64,000 nt of DNA from Nematopogon swammerdamellus (Eukaryota > Arthropoda > Insecta > Lepidoptera > Adelidae): assembly GCA_946902875.1 (NCBI GenBank), contig OX336343.1, forward strand, positions 16,415,596 to 16,479,595, written 5' to 3'. The notes under the pieces were generated by a model. The model was not told the DNA's origin. It did no database searches and worked only from the letters and a program-made list of their open reading frames with translations. Of the stretch, positions 44,984 through 57,268 are shown in pieces (the first letter of the stretch is position 1; each line of letters begins with the position of its first letter). Made by a program: the position numbers and the translations under genes.

Positions 44984-47900
44984 CTCCACCATTAATCAAA
45001 CTCAAATTACTACTGCAGGACACAGTAGAAATAATCGGAATATATGACTCAGGCGCAAACGTGTCATTGATAAATTCTAAAATATTGAGGTTGAAAAATA
45101 AAAATATGGATAACGCGAGAGGCGCACATTTATCAACGATTAATGGTGTAAAGGAGACAAAAGGAATGATAAACATAAAAATAAAGATATTCAACATAGA
45201 GAAAGTCACGAATGTTTTCGTGATAGATAAAGATCATTTTCAATATGATTTTCTAATCGGATTGGACATAATAAAAGAATTCCAACTTATCCAAGACGAA
45301 AACTTAGAGATTAGACAGAAAGAAAATAGAAACATTTTGGAGAGAGATAGAGATATAAAAGAACAATATATCATAGACAGATACTCTATAAATTTCAATG
45401 AACATGTAAATGCATCAGACTTTGAAATATCCATAAATCACTTAGATTACCAAAGGAAAACTGAGATAAATAGATTGATAGAAAAATATACTACGACTTT
45501 TGCCAAAGATAAATACGATGTAGGTACAGTAAAAGACTATGAAGCACGTATTGATCTACTAATCGACAGATACTGCAGTAAAAGACCATATAAATGCAAT
45601 ATGGAAGATAAGAAAGAAATAGAGGAACAAGTTGCCAAGCTACTGGAAAAGAACCTCATAGAAGAGTCCTATAGCCCATTTGCGGCGCCAGTAACCCTGG
45701 CATATAAAAGAGAAGAAAACAGGAAAACAAGATTATGCATTGATTTTAGAGATCTAAATAAAATCGTCATACCACAGTCACAGCCTTTTCCATTGATAGG
45801 AGACTTGATGGTAAAAACAAGAAATTGCAAATATTTCTCGGCACTGGATATAAACTCGGCATTCTGGGCAATCCCATTAAGAATAGAGGATAGAAAAAAA
45901 ACGGCATTCGTGGCACAAGAAGGCCACTTCCAATGGACCTGTCTACCGTTTGGGTTGAAAACTTCTCCAGCAATTTTTCAGAGAATTTTAAGCAATATCA
46001 TCAGGAAGTATAAACTATCGGATTTCGCAGTGAACTACATAGACGACATATTAATATTTTCGAAATCGTTCAAGGAACACATCGAACACTTAACAGCATT
46101 ACTAGAAGCAATACGAAAAGAAGGTTTCAGATTAAAATTTAGCAAATGCAAATTTGCAGAAAACTCAGTGAAATATCTAGGTCACATGATAAGCAATAAC
46201 TCAATACGCCCGATAAAAGATAACTTGGTTTCAATCAGGAACTTTCCAACACCAAGAACACAAAAAAATGTTAGACAGTTCTTGGGAAAGATAAACTTTT
46301 ACAACAAATATATACCGAACATAGCTATAACCCTAGATCCACTACATAATTTATTAAGAAAGGGGCAGCAATTCCTTTGGACAAAGGAATGCCAAGACTC
46401 ATTTGAAAAGATGAAACAATTACTGTGCTCCCAGCCTGTGTTAGAAATATACGACCCAGAACTACCAACGTATATCTATACGGATGCAAGCCTACAGGGC
46501 ATAGGAGCTGTAATGAAACAAAAACAGGCAAACGACGAAGAAAAACCAGTAGGATATTTTTCAAAAAAATTAAATAACAGCCAAAAGAAGAAAAAAGCGA
46601 TATACTTAGAATGCCTAGCCATAAAAGAGGCAATACAATACTGGCAATACTGGCTTATGGGAAAAAGATTCATAGTTTTTTCAGACCACAAACCATTAGA
46701 GAAACTCAATATAAAATCAAGGACAGACGAGGAACTGGGTGATTTAACTTACTATTTGTCGCAATACGACTTCACAGTAAAATACTCCCCAGGAAAAGAT
46801 AACTTAGAAGCTGATTGCCTAAGCAGAAACCCAGTTCTAGAAGCTCATGAAAACAAAGACGAACAATTAAAGCTTGTAAATGTAGTAAAACTTGATAGGA
46901 TCATTGAAGACCAACAAAACAATCAAAATTTACAAGACATAAAAATCAAAACAATACTAAGAAACAATGTATACTATAAAAAAATTAAAACCAAAGAAAA
47001 AATTATCCTATCAGAAGACTTCAGCATAGAACTGATTAAACAAATACATAAAGAATATTGTCACATAGGAGTAAGACAATTAGAAAACAAAATAAACCCA
47101 TTCTATACAGCGAACAACCTAACACAGAATATAAAAAATATATGCAAGAATTGTGCAATATGCATAAAGAACAAAACAAGAGGACAAGGAAAATTTGGAC
47201 TAATGTCACATTTAGGACCGGCGAAAGAACCGTTCGAAATAATGTCACTTGACACAATAGGAGGATTTGGCGGCACCAGATCAACAAAAAGATATCTGCA
47301 CCTCCTAGTTGACCACTTCACAAGATACGCATTCATTCTAACATCGAAAACACAAAATGCAACCGATTTTATAAAATTAGTCGAACAGGCAACAGACATC
47401 AATACAGTTGGCATGATCCTATCGGACCAGTACCCAGGAATCAATTCAAAAGAGTTCAAAAAGTTTCTAGAAGAAAAACAGATCCCCTTAGTGTTCACCG
47501 CAGTAAACGCACCATTTTCCAATGGTCTGAATGAGAGGCTAAATCAGACCATAGTCAACAAAATAAGATGCAAGATTAACGAAAAAATAAAAAAATCAGC
47601 ATGGACAACAATAGCACAGGAATGTACACAAAAATATAACGAAACCGAACACACGGTTACCGGCTTCACACCAATATACCTGTTACATGGAACAAATATC
47701 TCAACCTTACCAAGAGAACTGAAGGGAAAACAAAATATTAGCAACTTATCACAAGATAGAGATTTAGCCCTGAAGAATACAAAAAAATCACACGACTATA
47801 ACAAAGCGCTATATGATAAAAACAGAAAAGAATGTATATTCAACAATGGAGACCTGGTATACGTAGAAAATGGAAACCGACTAAATAGAAAAAAATTGGA

Positions 47901-48081
47901 CGAGATAAAAATAGGTCCCTTCAAAATAATAGAAAAGTTATCTAACTCTATCTATAAAATAGATACAGGACACAAGAAAGCAGAATCGAACTTATTCCAC
48001 ATCACGAAGCTTGTTCCAGCACCAGATACCACGGAAGATAGAGGATTATTTTTTCTTTCCGGGGAGGGAGATGTAAAGTAA
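44978..48081 (+). CDS. pol: Pol polyprotein: protease, reverse transcriptase, RNase H, integrase
   Basis: Open from the frameshift site to a stop inside the 3' LTR (about 1034 codons). Domains in order: aspartic protease with YDSGAN (Asp at 45046); RT with SPFAAPVTL, CIDFRDLN, LPFGLKTSPAIFQ and YIDD (46036-46047); RNase H with YTDAS (Asp at 46483); integrase with a zinc-binding HKEYCH...CKNCAIC, and the catalytic triad Asp 47251, Asp 47425, Glu 47533 (D-35-E). The C-terminal GPFKIIEKLSNSIYKID resembles the GPY/F module. All catalytic residues are present and there is no internal stop, so Pol looks functional. No env frame follows. Family is Ty3/gypsy (Metaviridae); the precise clade is undecided. 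Confidence 0.95.
48061..48070 (+). promoter_or_regulatory. Polypurine tract
   Basis: GGGGAGGGAG directly abuts the 3' LTR, the expected plus-strand primer position. It is within the last Pol codons. Confidence 0.85.
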
Positions 48082-48430
48082 GACAAGCCCTACTTTAAAC
48101 TAATTCATACTTTGCCGCGCGGCTACTCGTCAGGTATAATATTATATTCTTTAGACACGGTTACTGGCTGATGGGAAAGTAGATCAATGCCGAACGCGAC
48201 TTTAAAACACATGAAAGATAAATGACATATATATTGGTAATCTGTCAATGAACCTAAAAATAGAATTTACCGTGAGAAAGGAGCAAAGACATTAAACGCT
48301 GGTTTTTTAATCTCTTTGGAAAGGAGTGATTGTGAGAAATAAACTTTAAATGTCGTTTCTTTGCTTACAGAGAAACTCAGATTAGTTTATTTGGGAAAAG
48401 ATCATTCCTATAAAGAACATCACACATTAT
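48071..48430 (+). repeat. 3' LTR (360 bp)
   Basis: Matches the 5' LTR except for an extra 43 nt at about 48285-48327, bounded by two AAAGGAG copies. AATAAA is at 48338-48343 and AAATGTCGTTT at 48348-48358. Confidence 0.9.
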
Positions 48431-48434
48431 ATAC

Positions 48435-48734
48435 ATTTGCGAGATTCGTTACAAATACGTCCATACAAAAAACGCTCGCGCACGGCAACGGCCCAAAATT
48501 TAAAATGTTCAAAGACCAACCATTTATTCTGTAAGCGTTTGATTTTATTTAGATGATTCTTAGTCTTATTGACTCTAAGCTCAATGAAGCATTTTTAACC
48601 GACTTCCAAAAAAGGAGGAGGTTCTCAATTCGACGGTATGTTTTCTTTTTTTTGGTGTTTGTTACGCGAATACTCCGTCAATTGTGGGCCGATTTTGAAA
48701 ATTCTTTTTTTTGTTTGAAAGGGAATAACCCTGA
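48435..48734. other. Non-coding spacer
   Basis: AT-rich; contains the common phrase CCGACTTCCAAAAAAGGAGG at 48600 and a short open frame with no domain. Confidence 0.5.
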
Positions 48735-49104
48735 GGTTTTTTTTTTATGGAAACTGACACGGTTGGCTACACCACCTACAACGTCTGTGATGTCAGCCCA
48801 TAACACCGGGTGAACTAAGTGCCATGTCAGTGCGTCCCCCTTTGATCGTGCTGACTACACTGAACTGGTCGGAAAACACAAACTATTTACATAGCCGTTT
48901 CGACCGACGTTTCATTCAGTGCGGTGGTACCATGTAAGATTAGGAGGGAAGGGACCTACAGTTTTACGAGGAATCCGAACCTCGGTCAGCCTCCAACGGT
49001 CAGCGGTACTGACATCTGGCATCCAAGTACTGACCGCACCCAACGTTGCTTAACATTCAATAGCGACAGTTGACTGTCTGCACCACTGAGCTATCGAGGC
49101 TGAC
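48735..49104 (-). repeat. Full tRNA-headed SINE (GACACGGTTGGCTACATCACC family)
   Basis: Minus strand: A-box region GTCAGCCTCGATAGCTCAGT (49085-49104), B box GGTTCGGATTCC (48970-48981), then the body that ends in the GGCTACACCACCTAC/GTGTCAG block and an A-run (forward T-run). This copy shows that the dispersed family at 24660, 41670 and 63690 is tRNA-derived. Confidence 0.85.
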
Positions 49105-49224
49105 GTGGTCTGGCTGGATTTTAATTGGGTCAAGATCGGATTGGAAAGCGAGGCCGAAGGCCGAGCGATTCCGCCGAGTACACCGAGTACGATAGCAAAA
49201 AATTACTAAAAAAAACTGTGAAAT

Positions 49225-49591
49225 AAAAAGAAAGTTTAAAAAAATATATAAAACCGACTTCCTAAAAAAAGTAGAACTAAAAAACTATTTAAAATAAAAA
49301 TATAAAAACCGCCTTCATAAATGTATGAAATAAAAACCTAAAAAAAAAAACGAACCCTAGAGTTGATGGCGGTGCTAAAGCAAGCAAAAATGATGCATGA
49401 AAGAAAACATGAGTGGATGATATCCTTTGTGATTTGTGTAGCCTTTTTAGCACCGCCTTCAACTCTAGGGTTCGTTTTTTTTAGGTTTTTATTTCATACA
49501 TTTATGAAGGCGGTTTTTATATTTTTATTTTAAATAGTTTTTTAGTTCTACTTTTTTTAGGAAGTCGGTTTTATGTTTTTTAAAACTTTTT
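49225..49591. mobile_element. Large foldback with ~150-bp arms (AAAACCGACTTCC family)
   Basis: Left arm 49225-49379 (AAAACCGACTTCCTAAAAAA, ACCGCCTTCATAAATG, ACGAACCCTAGAGTTG) returns inverted at about 49440-49591 with few changes, around a 60-bp loop. No TSD is obvious. Confidence 0.85.
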
Positions 49592-50389
49592 TTCGTATTA
49601 CTTAGATGCATTTGTAAAAAATGGCGAGGTAAATAGCAAAGGCCTTTTTGAACGATTTTACCACTTTTAAACCACATATTTTTAAGGGAATTTATAACAT
49701 TAAAAATTATGTATTCACATTATACATTATACCTTGAATCTTTACCTAACTATAGGCATATAAATTATAGTTAAATCACTTGAAATATGGGTATTTTTAG
49801 GGAAATACAAAGTGCTTTTGCCTAGTACCCCCCCTTAACGTTGACGGTAGTAGACTGAAAGTGTTTAGTTTGATAAAATGTTTGTATGTCATGTTGTCGC
49901 ATTAGCTATTGTTAATGCGACATAATGATGGCGACTAACGATGGAGATGTTGATTATTATGCAAATAAATATTGCTAAGTAATGCAAACAAACATATTAT
50001 ATTTGTTAAACTAAGTACAGGATAGCATGCTAATCTTGGGTTTGAAATGTAATTTTTATTATCATACGATATAATGAGATACCTACATACAGTATTTTCG
50101 CTAGTGATAACTCCACGTGAATTGGTTCAGCGATTCTTGGTTTCTAAATAGACTGACAGACATATAGGAACCTACTTACAGTCAGATAAATATTTCGTGA
50201 TGTACACACAGCACACATCACGAAAATATATTAATGAATTCCCCTCTAAGGGGAATATATTTTATTGTTTTGATAGCTTGTATAGTCTCCATCGAATTAA
50301 GACTTTCTACAGAAATTATACTTGTATTTTGGTACCAATACCAATGCTATTATATTGTTTGGTACATACAATGAAATACACCGAAAGGT
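49592..50389. other. Non-coding intron 1 sequence
   Basis: AT-rich; at 49690-49840 it carries an inverted, diverged version of the sequence at 43345-43500 that precedes the LTR element (GTACCCCCCCTTAA, TATAGTTA). No gene is recognised. Confidence 0.5.
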
Positions 50390-50575
50390 AATTTTGTTCC
50401 CATCATCATCATCATCATCATCATCATCAGCCTGTATCGATCCACTGCTGGACATAGGCCTCTCCCAAGGCACGCCACCACACGCGGTCTTCCGCTCTTC
50501 TCATCCATCCACTCCCGGCTATCTTTTTTAGGTCATCTGTCCACCTAGCGGTGTTCCCATAATTAAATAATATTT
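50390..50575 (-). pseudogene. RTE-like LINE 3' end with (GAT)n tail
   Basis: The minus strand reads RWTDDLKKIAGSGWMRRAED, then WWRALGEAYVQQWIDTG and a stop, followed by a (GATGAT)n tail (forward CAT repeats at 50401-50430). It is 5'-truncated. The same protein end is found in decayed form at 18650-19060. Confidence 0.88.
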
Positions 50576-53500
50576 ATATGTTTTTAGAACATTGATGTCT
50601 ACGCAAATAACGGCACAAAACATAGTTCCAGGACTTCCAATCACTACGTAACGTAAACAAACAAACGTGCACAATGCATCATTTGTTAATATTGTTTAGC
50701 TACATTAAACACAATTCAGAAAGGCGCCAAGAAAATATGCATTTTGAAATTCGAAGCCAGGTTAGCTTTTTCCAATTATCGTAGGTAGGCCGATAGCAGA
50801 ATTTCGAAGCCAATCTAACGCTCCGCTGGATGTGAAAATAGCTTCCATTTCAACCGTCTACTTCCGTGGTGAAAAACTGTGCGAGTCTAGCTAGCTAGCG
50901 TGAGCGTTTCGGAATTAACCGACAGGTGGAGCTGCATGGCGGCGCGCAGCGCATCAGCTATCAAAGGAGACGGATACACTTTCATGCAATCTTGGGCCCG
51001 ATTGTAAAAAGATGAAAATAATGGCAATTAATAGCCTAAATAATATGATTAAATCTTCACTGAAAATTCAGCAGATTTTGCCAATCTGAGAGCAGAGTTT
51101 TTAGAGATTTAGTAAAAGTTAGGTTAACTATTATAGACATAACATAGGCGCATCAACCAGACCCACCGCTTATTACCTACCCACTCAAAATTCACCTATA
51201 GATCTTCTGTTGATGTTTGCTTCAAAATAATAAAATAATGCAATATAATATCGAAACTTTTTCAGAATTCTACTTATTTATGTTTTGTAAGTATCAAATG
51301 AAAATACAACTGACAGCTATGACATCTCTTCTTCTTTATAAATTATTTCCTTTTATCACAGACTATATAATATGGATACTAGCGTCCTTTATTGTGAATT
51401 TTTCATTTTTTTTAAATTGTAAAATGTTAATTGTAATGGATTTAATTGCTTTATTAATTAATTAATTAATTAATTTAGTTATTCATTTGGTGATAGCGTT
51501 TTTATTTTTAAATGTTTAAAATCACGTATGTACATTAATAGATATTTAGTTTAATCGTAATCGCTTTTCTTAACACCTTTTTTTTAGATTTCTCGTTTTC
51601 TAGATCAAGAATTGGGTTGATATTTTACAGTTTGATAAAGAAAATATAACCATTTTTTTGAACCATACCTCATTTTATTACAATCGGGCCCAAACATCCC
51701 CGTCTCCTTTATTTTATATTTTTTTTTATTGAACCTAAATGATTGGCTGCGTCGGCCGTCACCTGCGACACCCGCCCGTTACGTCAGCCGGTCAGCCCAT
51801 CATAACTCCTTATGCCTGAATGAACTTAGATGCCATGCCAGTGTTTCCCGTTAGGTAATGAGGACTACTACTACCACAACCTGTGCTAGGTCACGCACGG
51901 CTGTCTGTTGACATTATGGTACACAATATGTATGGTATGGATTATTTGTTATTTATTATATTAGCCTAGGACTATTATTATATTGGACTAATTTCTATAA
52001 TAGTTACCCCATTAGCTTTGCTAATTCTAAAGTAGCAACCCTTCGGAAAGAAACAGGCTGTAAAAACTCTATGCAAATGAGTGTCGAGGAAGTGACACTA
52101 CTGCTATCGTTGGCTGGCTGCCTTGAGTCGAACTAATTAACTAAAAAAATCTTAATTACCCAGCCTTTCCACATCGAGACTCAAGACACTGGAGTTAGGA
52201 AACTCAGACGCTCGAGACCCCGCCCGGTGCATAGGAACATGGAGCTCTTGAATGAAAACTACTGTTTGATTAGCTTAATACAGCTTTTTTAACAGATGCT
52301 GAAAAAACTGCAGTTCGAGGCGAGTCAGCTTGTATATGCATCGTTGATAGTTACCAAGGTAAACATTGCAAGCGTTACGAATTAATTTAAAATATTATGT
52401 TATTCTTGCTCAACTGAGGCATTTCACTGTGAACTGTGTTCCGATGTTGTTCTGTGTTCCGATAATGTGAAACAAACAATACTTTTTTCTAAGCATGCCG
52501 CAGAAAGCGTGTTCTCGAGTTTTGGAAATTGGAGTTTAGAGCCGGGAAGATGTTTGCTACTAAAAATTAAGAAGCCCGAGACCTATTTTCAATTTAAAAA
52601 CTTTACAAAAAAAAAAAAAAAATTCTCGAGTTCAACATTCGAAGCGCATCAAGCAATTTTCAAAACACAAAAATGTAAGAACAGTTCAGCAAATGCTACC
52701 AAAATTGTAAGAGGTGATGCTGCAACTCAAATAACAACTTTGGCCTTTTTATTTTTAGCGCCTACTGCCTTCGATAAAGTAAGACGTGGTGCGAGGGAAG
52801 TGCTTTCCTAAATAGACAAATACACAAGTAGGTACAAATAAAGTGGTAAAAATTCTGTACATAGACTGAAAGCAATGGTTCCGTAAATCTGATGGCTGGG
52901 AGCATTGAAGAGATAGAGAAAATAAAAACGCTGACTCGCCAAAATTTAATATTTTGTGTAGGTACTTACCTAATTTGTATGGTCTTTGGAACCATTAATT
53001 ACAATATAAAGAGTGTCCCAATTGGACCGCATTTGCGAACCACCACAGGATTTATCATAAAAAAAAACTCACGCAACAAAAAGATCTCAGTAGCATTTTT
53101 TTCTAGTAGGTAATAGTATTTTTCATAGTATTAGGTATGTTATTATTAGTTATTAGGTACAACTGTTATTTAAGTGTATGTTGCAAACCTACCTGCCTAC
53201 TTATGAAAAATAAATAAACATTTAATTTAATTTCATTTCATTTATTTTTCAAAATAATCGAGGTTTTGTGCTAACGCACGAAAAGTTCGCCAAAAACATG
53301 TCTAACTCCGGAAACTGACCTTTTAATGACGATTCTCTCGAAAAATACATTTGCATTTTACTGATAAGTATTTTATTAAATCTTATTCAATGAGGAATCC
53401 CGTGGTGGTAAGCAAATTCGTTCGAACTGGGACTCCAGTAAAACGAGTTATGTGGCTATTTGAACGCCAAATAAGATTAGTAAGAACTAGTTATATCTGG

Positions 53501-54933
53501 AAATCTGTGAGCCACCAAATGCGCCTTGGCCTTTACGAGGTTTATCTAAATCATTGTCACCAGTCCGATAATTAATTCCCAGTAATTCGTCGAAACTCGA
53601 GGAGACGTACAGACAGCATTGAGTTAGATATTATGATTACGAACAAAATTATAAAGGGGTAAGTAAGGGCTTAGGCAGGTACGGATTATATATCAAAGAA
53701 AAGTGTAATAACAAAAATAAATTACGAAATGGTAACTATAGGTCTTTAGCACCAAACCAAACATCAAATTTTAAATATAAAATTCATACTATTTGTCTGA
53801 CGTCTTTTAAAAATGTAACAATAGCAATATTGATTAGTACTGATCAAAGTTACGGCGCCCTCATCTGTCTGCTACGCTTGCTGGACAAGCTGTCCATTCA
53901 ACGTTAATTATGGCAAAAATTAATTTGGTAATGTCTGATCCGTCTGCCAACAATCAAATATTTATTTATCTTTTTATGATAATTATGTGCCAATTCGAGG
54001 AAAATTGGATACCTATAGAATTAATGATGCTAATGTCTTGGCTAATTTAATTGCTGCTCGAAACAGATTGAAAAACTACTTTGACGAGCGGTATGACAAG
54101 GCATAATTTTGTCTAATGAATGTCTTACTTATAACTAACCGTCCTTAAAAAAAGAAATCTTGCCACACGAACGCTTGTGGACTGAAAATCAAATACCTCC
54201 TAATATTTTTCGGACTATTTTGTAGGTACTTGATTGAACCGGATTCTAAGGAAAAACGTTTGATCATTCCAAGTGTAGTGAATTTCACAACGAATGTTAA
54301 GAAGAAGGAATAGCACAGTATAAGAATATAAATACCCTATTGCACATTACATAAGTAAAAAAAACAAAAATAAACACAAGAAACAATGCAAAGGCGTACT
54401 TAAAATTGGGAGTGAGTTCTCCCAGTCAACTTTGGAATATTATCGGACCGCCCATCAAGCGGGCGTAGGCACTGAACTCTTGGTAGTAGGTATACTCGTA
54501 TCTACCTAGTTCAGTCAGACTGAAACGACGTATAAATAATCACGCGAGGCGGACGGACAGACAGAAATGGGAGAAGTCAGTTTATACATCGTGCCCGAAA
54601 TTCTACTCAATAAATAATGAATGATTTATCAATAATAAAAAATACTACTTACTCGTAAAAGAAACCTACGGTCTGATTCAAACTTTACACAAGGCCAATT
54701 TTTCATGACGGCGGCGTGGCGGCGGCGCGGCGGAATTATCCAGGATCGGAGGATCCACATAATTGTTGACCAAGCAAGGCCAACATTTTGGTTTCATCTC
54801 ACTTATTACATATTTCCTAAGTTAGATCGGGGTAGATAGAAGCAAAAATATACTTGGCAAACGCATCATGGCTCCTGCTGCCGGCATAGCAGACAGCAGC
54901 AGCTAGCAATCGAATAAAAAGAAATGAACTTAC
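50576..54933. other. Non-coding, proximal part of intron 1
   Basis: Mostly unique AT-rich sequence. 51720-51865 is a diverged SINE-like fragment (TTGGCTGCGTCGGCC / TCAGCCCATCATAAC). 54385-54430 is a relic of the GGCGTACTTAAAATTGGG / TCTCCCAGTCAACTTT repeat. Open frames at 52467-52811, 52892-53113 and 53351-53575 have no recognisable domain. The one at 52467 spans an A14 run, so I do not call genes. Confidence 0.5.
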
Positions 54934-55387
54934 TAGAAAAAGATCCGTGGCATGATCCATTGCAGGAGTTACAGGAATCCAGCTGAAGGTCGATGACGGC
55001 GAGATTGCTTTTGGGACACAGCTGGCAACAGCCGCTCCTGTACTTCTCACACAAACACACAGTTTTGTCCAGTCCCGGCTCCGCATTGAGCTCGCTCACT
55101 CCAAACTTAGCGCCCGGAGTGCGGCAGTCGTTCTTGGTGAAGTTATCCAGCTTATCCTGGGAGAACTGACAGGAGTGTGGACAGCGGCAACCCCGCAAGG
55201 TCGTGTCCAAGTTCCGATTGTCCTCGGAGCTGTTGAAGTTCTTGTCTTGCGGAAGATCAGGGATGCTGTACCGACGATCCTCGCTGGCTCTCAATCGTTC
55301 GTCCGCACGTTCACTTCCTGCCAAGTAGGAGGTCAGTGTGACCTCGCTTGGGGTCCGAATATCGTTGTTAAGCTTGTATTTAGTCAT
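54934..55387 (-). CDS. SLC26 (SLC26A11-like) anion transporter, exon 1 with start codon and Cys-rich N-terminus
   Basis: ATG at 55387 in AAAC-ATG context, 151 codons, donor TCTA/GTAAGT, leaving phase 1. Together with exon 2 this gives an in-frame join (Lys codon split A/AG). The product is hydrophilic and cytosolic. It has a charged first half (SERADERLRASEDRR) and a cysteine-rich second half (CRCPHSCQF, CLCEKYRSGCCQLC, CNSCNGSCHG; about 14 Cys). SLC26 proteins normally have short, Cys-poor N-termini, so this is unusual. The link across a 39-kb intron rests on strand, phase and absence of other candidates. An independent small Cys-rich gene is the alternative, but it would lack a stop before the donor. 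Confidence 0.75.
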
Positions 55388-57268
55388 GTTTAGTTTTTGT
55401 TGATTCAAATACGTAGGCACATCTTACGAAATATCACAGATCGTTGTACTTCAATCACATGGTTAACGGATTAGAAAGTTCGTAATTTAATATTTTATGT
55501 AATTTATTATGATTACATACGTCTAAGGCATATTTATTTATTTATTTTTTTTTCACTTCGAGACGACCGCACAGTGCGTGCGTGTGCGCTTCTCTTCTGA
55601 TAGGGATCGTTCTGTTTATGATGTGTTCGATCAGTTGCTGGCGACCCGACAGCTAGCAAACTGGTTTGTCGCTCCGGCTTCGTTTTTGTCACTTAGTTTT
55701 TATAATTGTCATTAGAATGTTGACTACCTAGAAACTCTAGTTAGTTCTCTGATAGTTTAACTTGATTATTTGCTAAAGTTTTGTGGGTGGGATTAATGTC
55801 AGAGCTTATTAGTATTTAATTTGTTTCATTCTTAATGGTTATTTTATAATTAGCGAAAATAAATTAAACGACAATTTATAACTTTCATCATTTCATCACA
55901 GGATTGAAATGAAAGGGTTCCATGGACCTATTTACCGACTTGTACTATGTTAGGAATCCGTCGTCGCTCCGTCACGAGATCTGCAAAGAACATTCATTGG
56001 AATTAATTCACAGTTGCAATGAAAAAGGGAAAAATGTTAATGTGATTCGCGACGAGCACGCTATGAGCCGTGGATAAAGAGTTTGTTCTTTTGGTTTGTT
56101 GTGAATAATATCCTTTCAAAAATACAAAAATACTTTAGGGTTTAGACTTTAGAGGTCTAAATATGTGGGTGAGTAAATTATTTAAAAATATATACATCAT
56201 GTATACATCTATATTTTAGGGTGGTCGAATGTGCAGAAATAATTAACTTAAATAAACAACTAGGTAGGTAGGTAATTCGTTAAAAAAATTCGGTCAAGTG
56301 CGACCTGTCTAGCGCACCGAGGGTTCCGTAACAATCAATCATATCATAGATATCATACCATACATAATGTAATGTAGTTTTTTATAAATTTTCATTCACT
56401 GTTTCTTATTTTCTTATTTATTAATAATCGAATTTTAACTTTTAACTTTTGACTTGATACTTAGACTTTTAATTTTGTAATTAATTTCAATTTTATTTTA
56501 TTTTATTTTAAATTTATTTAATCTTTTAATTTTGTAATTTTCTATCGTTTTTATTTACCATGTTTTATCAAATGCATGTAAACCGGAGGAATTCTATTCT
56601 TGGCTATTAAGTTTTATATTGTTCATTTTTAAATTTGTTGTATTAATATAAGCTGTGGAATTCTCTAATATATAAATAAATAAATACCATCTATATTTTC
56701 TTCAGCATTCGACCTCGCTTACGTATAGGTACCTACCTACATCGGGAAAACAGATAACGGAGAAAGGTGTTTAGTTTAAATCTTGCTAAGCTCGGCCTTA
56801 TGCCTCGCTCTCAGTGACTTACTTTCTTAAAGAAACCAAGTAGCAAACCAAGCCAGGTTCCTTGCCAGGTTCCATAAATAGAAAAAAAAACCGGCCAAGT
56901 GGGGTTCCGTATCGCCATGTCATGGTCAGTGCCACTCATGCCATCTATAGCGTGTTTCATGAAATGCTTCATATTAGTTAAAATTCATGATTAGTTAAAA
57001 TGCTTAATACTGTTTTCGGTAGATGGCGCGCATAAAAGTTTCTTGTATGGGGACCCCCGTGAATTTTTTACTTTTTATTTTTTAGTAGTTAGCTTAGTTT
57101 TTGCTTAAAACTTAAATTGACTGATGAACCTAAGTGTATCTTGTGTACCTACAGATGATGAAGAAAATAAATAAATAAATAAAAGTCCCGGGTCCCGTAC
57201 GACGCATACGGCACCCTAAAAACCCGGACAACTACATACGCAAGTCAACCTTGTTGTATAGGTACTAT
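55388..57268. other. Upstream region of the transporter gene
   Basis: 5' UTR and promoter are expected around 55400-55700 on the minus strand. There is a GC-richer patch with GTGCGTGCGTGTGCGC at 55570-55592, but no TATA box could be assigned. 56290-56400 and 56880-57215 are copies of the GGCCAAGTGCGA / CGAGGGTTCCGTA repeat. No gene is recognised. Confidence 0.5.

Larger units (their letters stand above)
43549..48430 (+). mobile_element. Nearly intact Ty3/gypsy LTR retrotransposon, no env
   Basis: A 4.9 kb element: 5' LTR, an unusually short 24-nt leader, gag (two frames), pol with PR-RT-RNaseH-IN, polypurine tract, 3' LTR. It is flanked by ATAC on both sides (43545-43548, 48431-48434), read with LTR tips ATGTAAAG...CATTAT; a 5-bp reading (ATACA, with LTR starting TGTAAAG) is also possible. 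RT before IN, YIDD, and a GPFKI motif at the IN end place it in Ty3/gypsy. It lies antisense to the host gene in intron 1. The LTRs are nearly identical apart from one 43-nt block, so the insertion is recent. Confidence 0.93.

Noticed and set aside
48082..48430. Possible env gene after Pol
   Set aside because: Pol ends inside the 3' LTR; there is no room for an envelope frame, so the element is not an errantivirus-like env carrier.
52467..52811. 114-codon frame across a poly-A tract
   Set aside because: No motif, crosses an A14 run giving Lys repeats, no splice context or homologue recognised.
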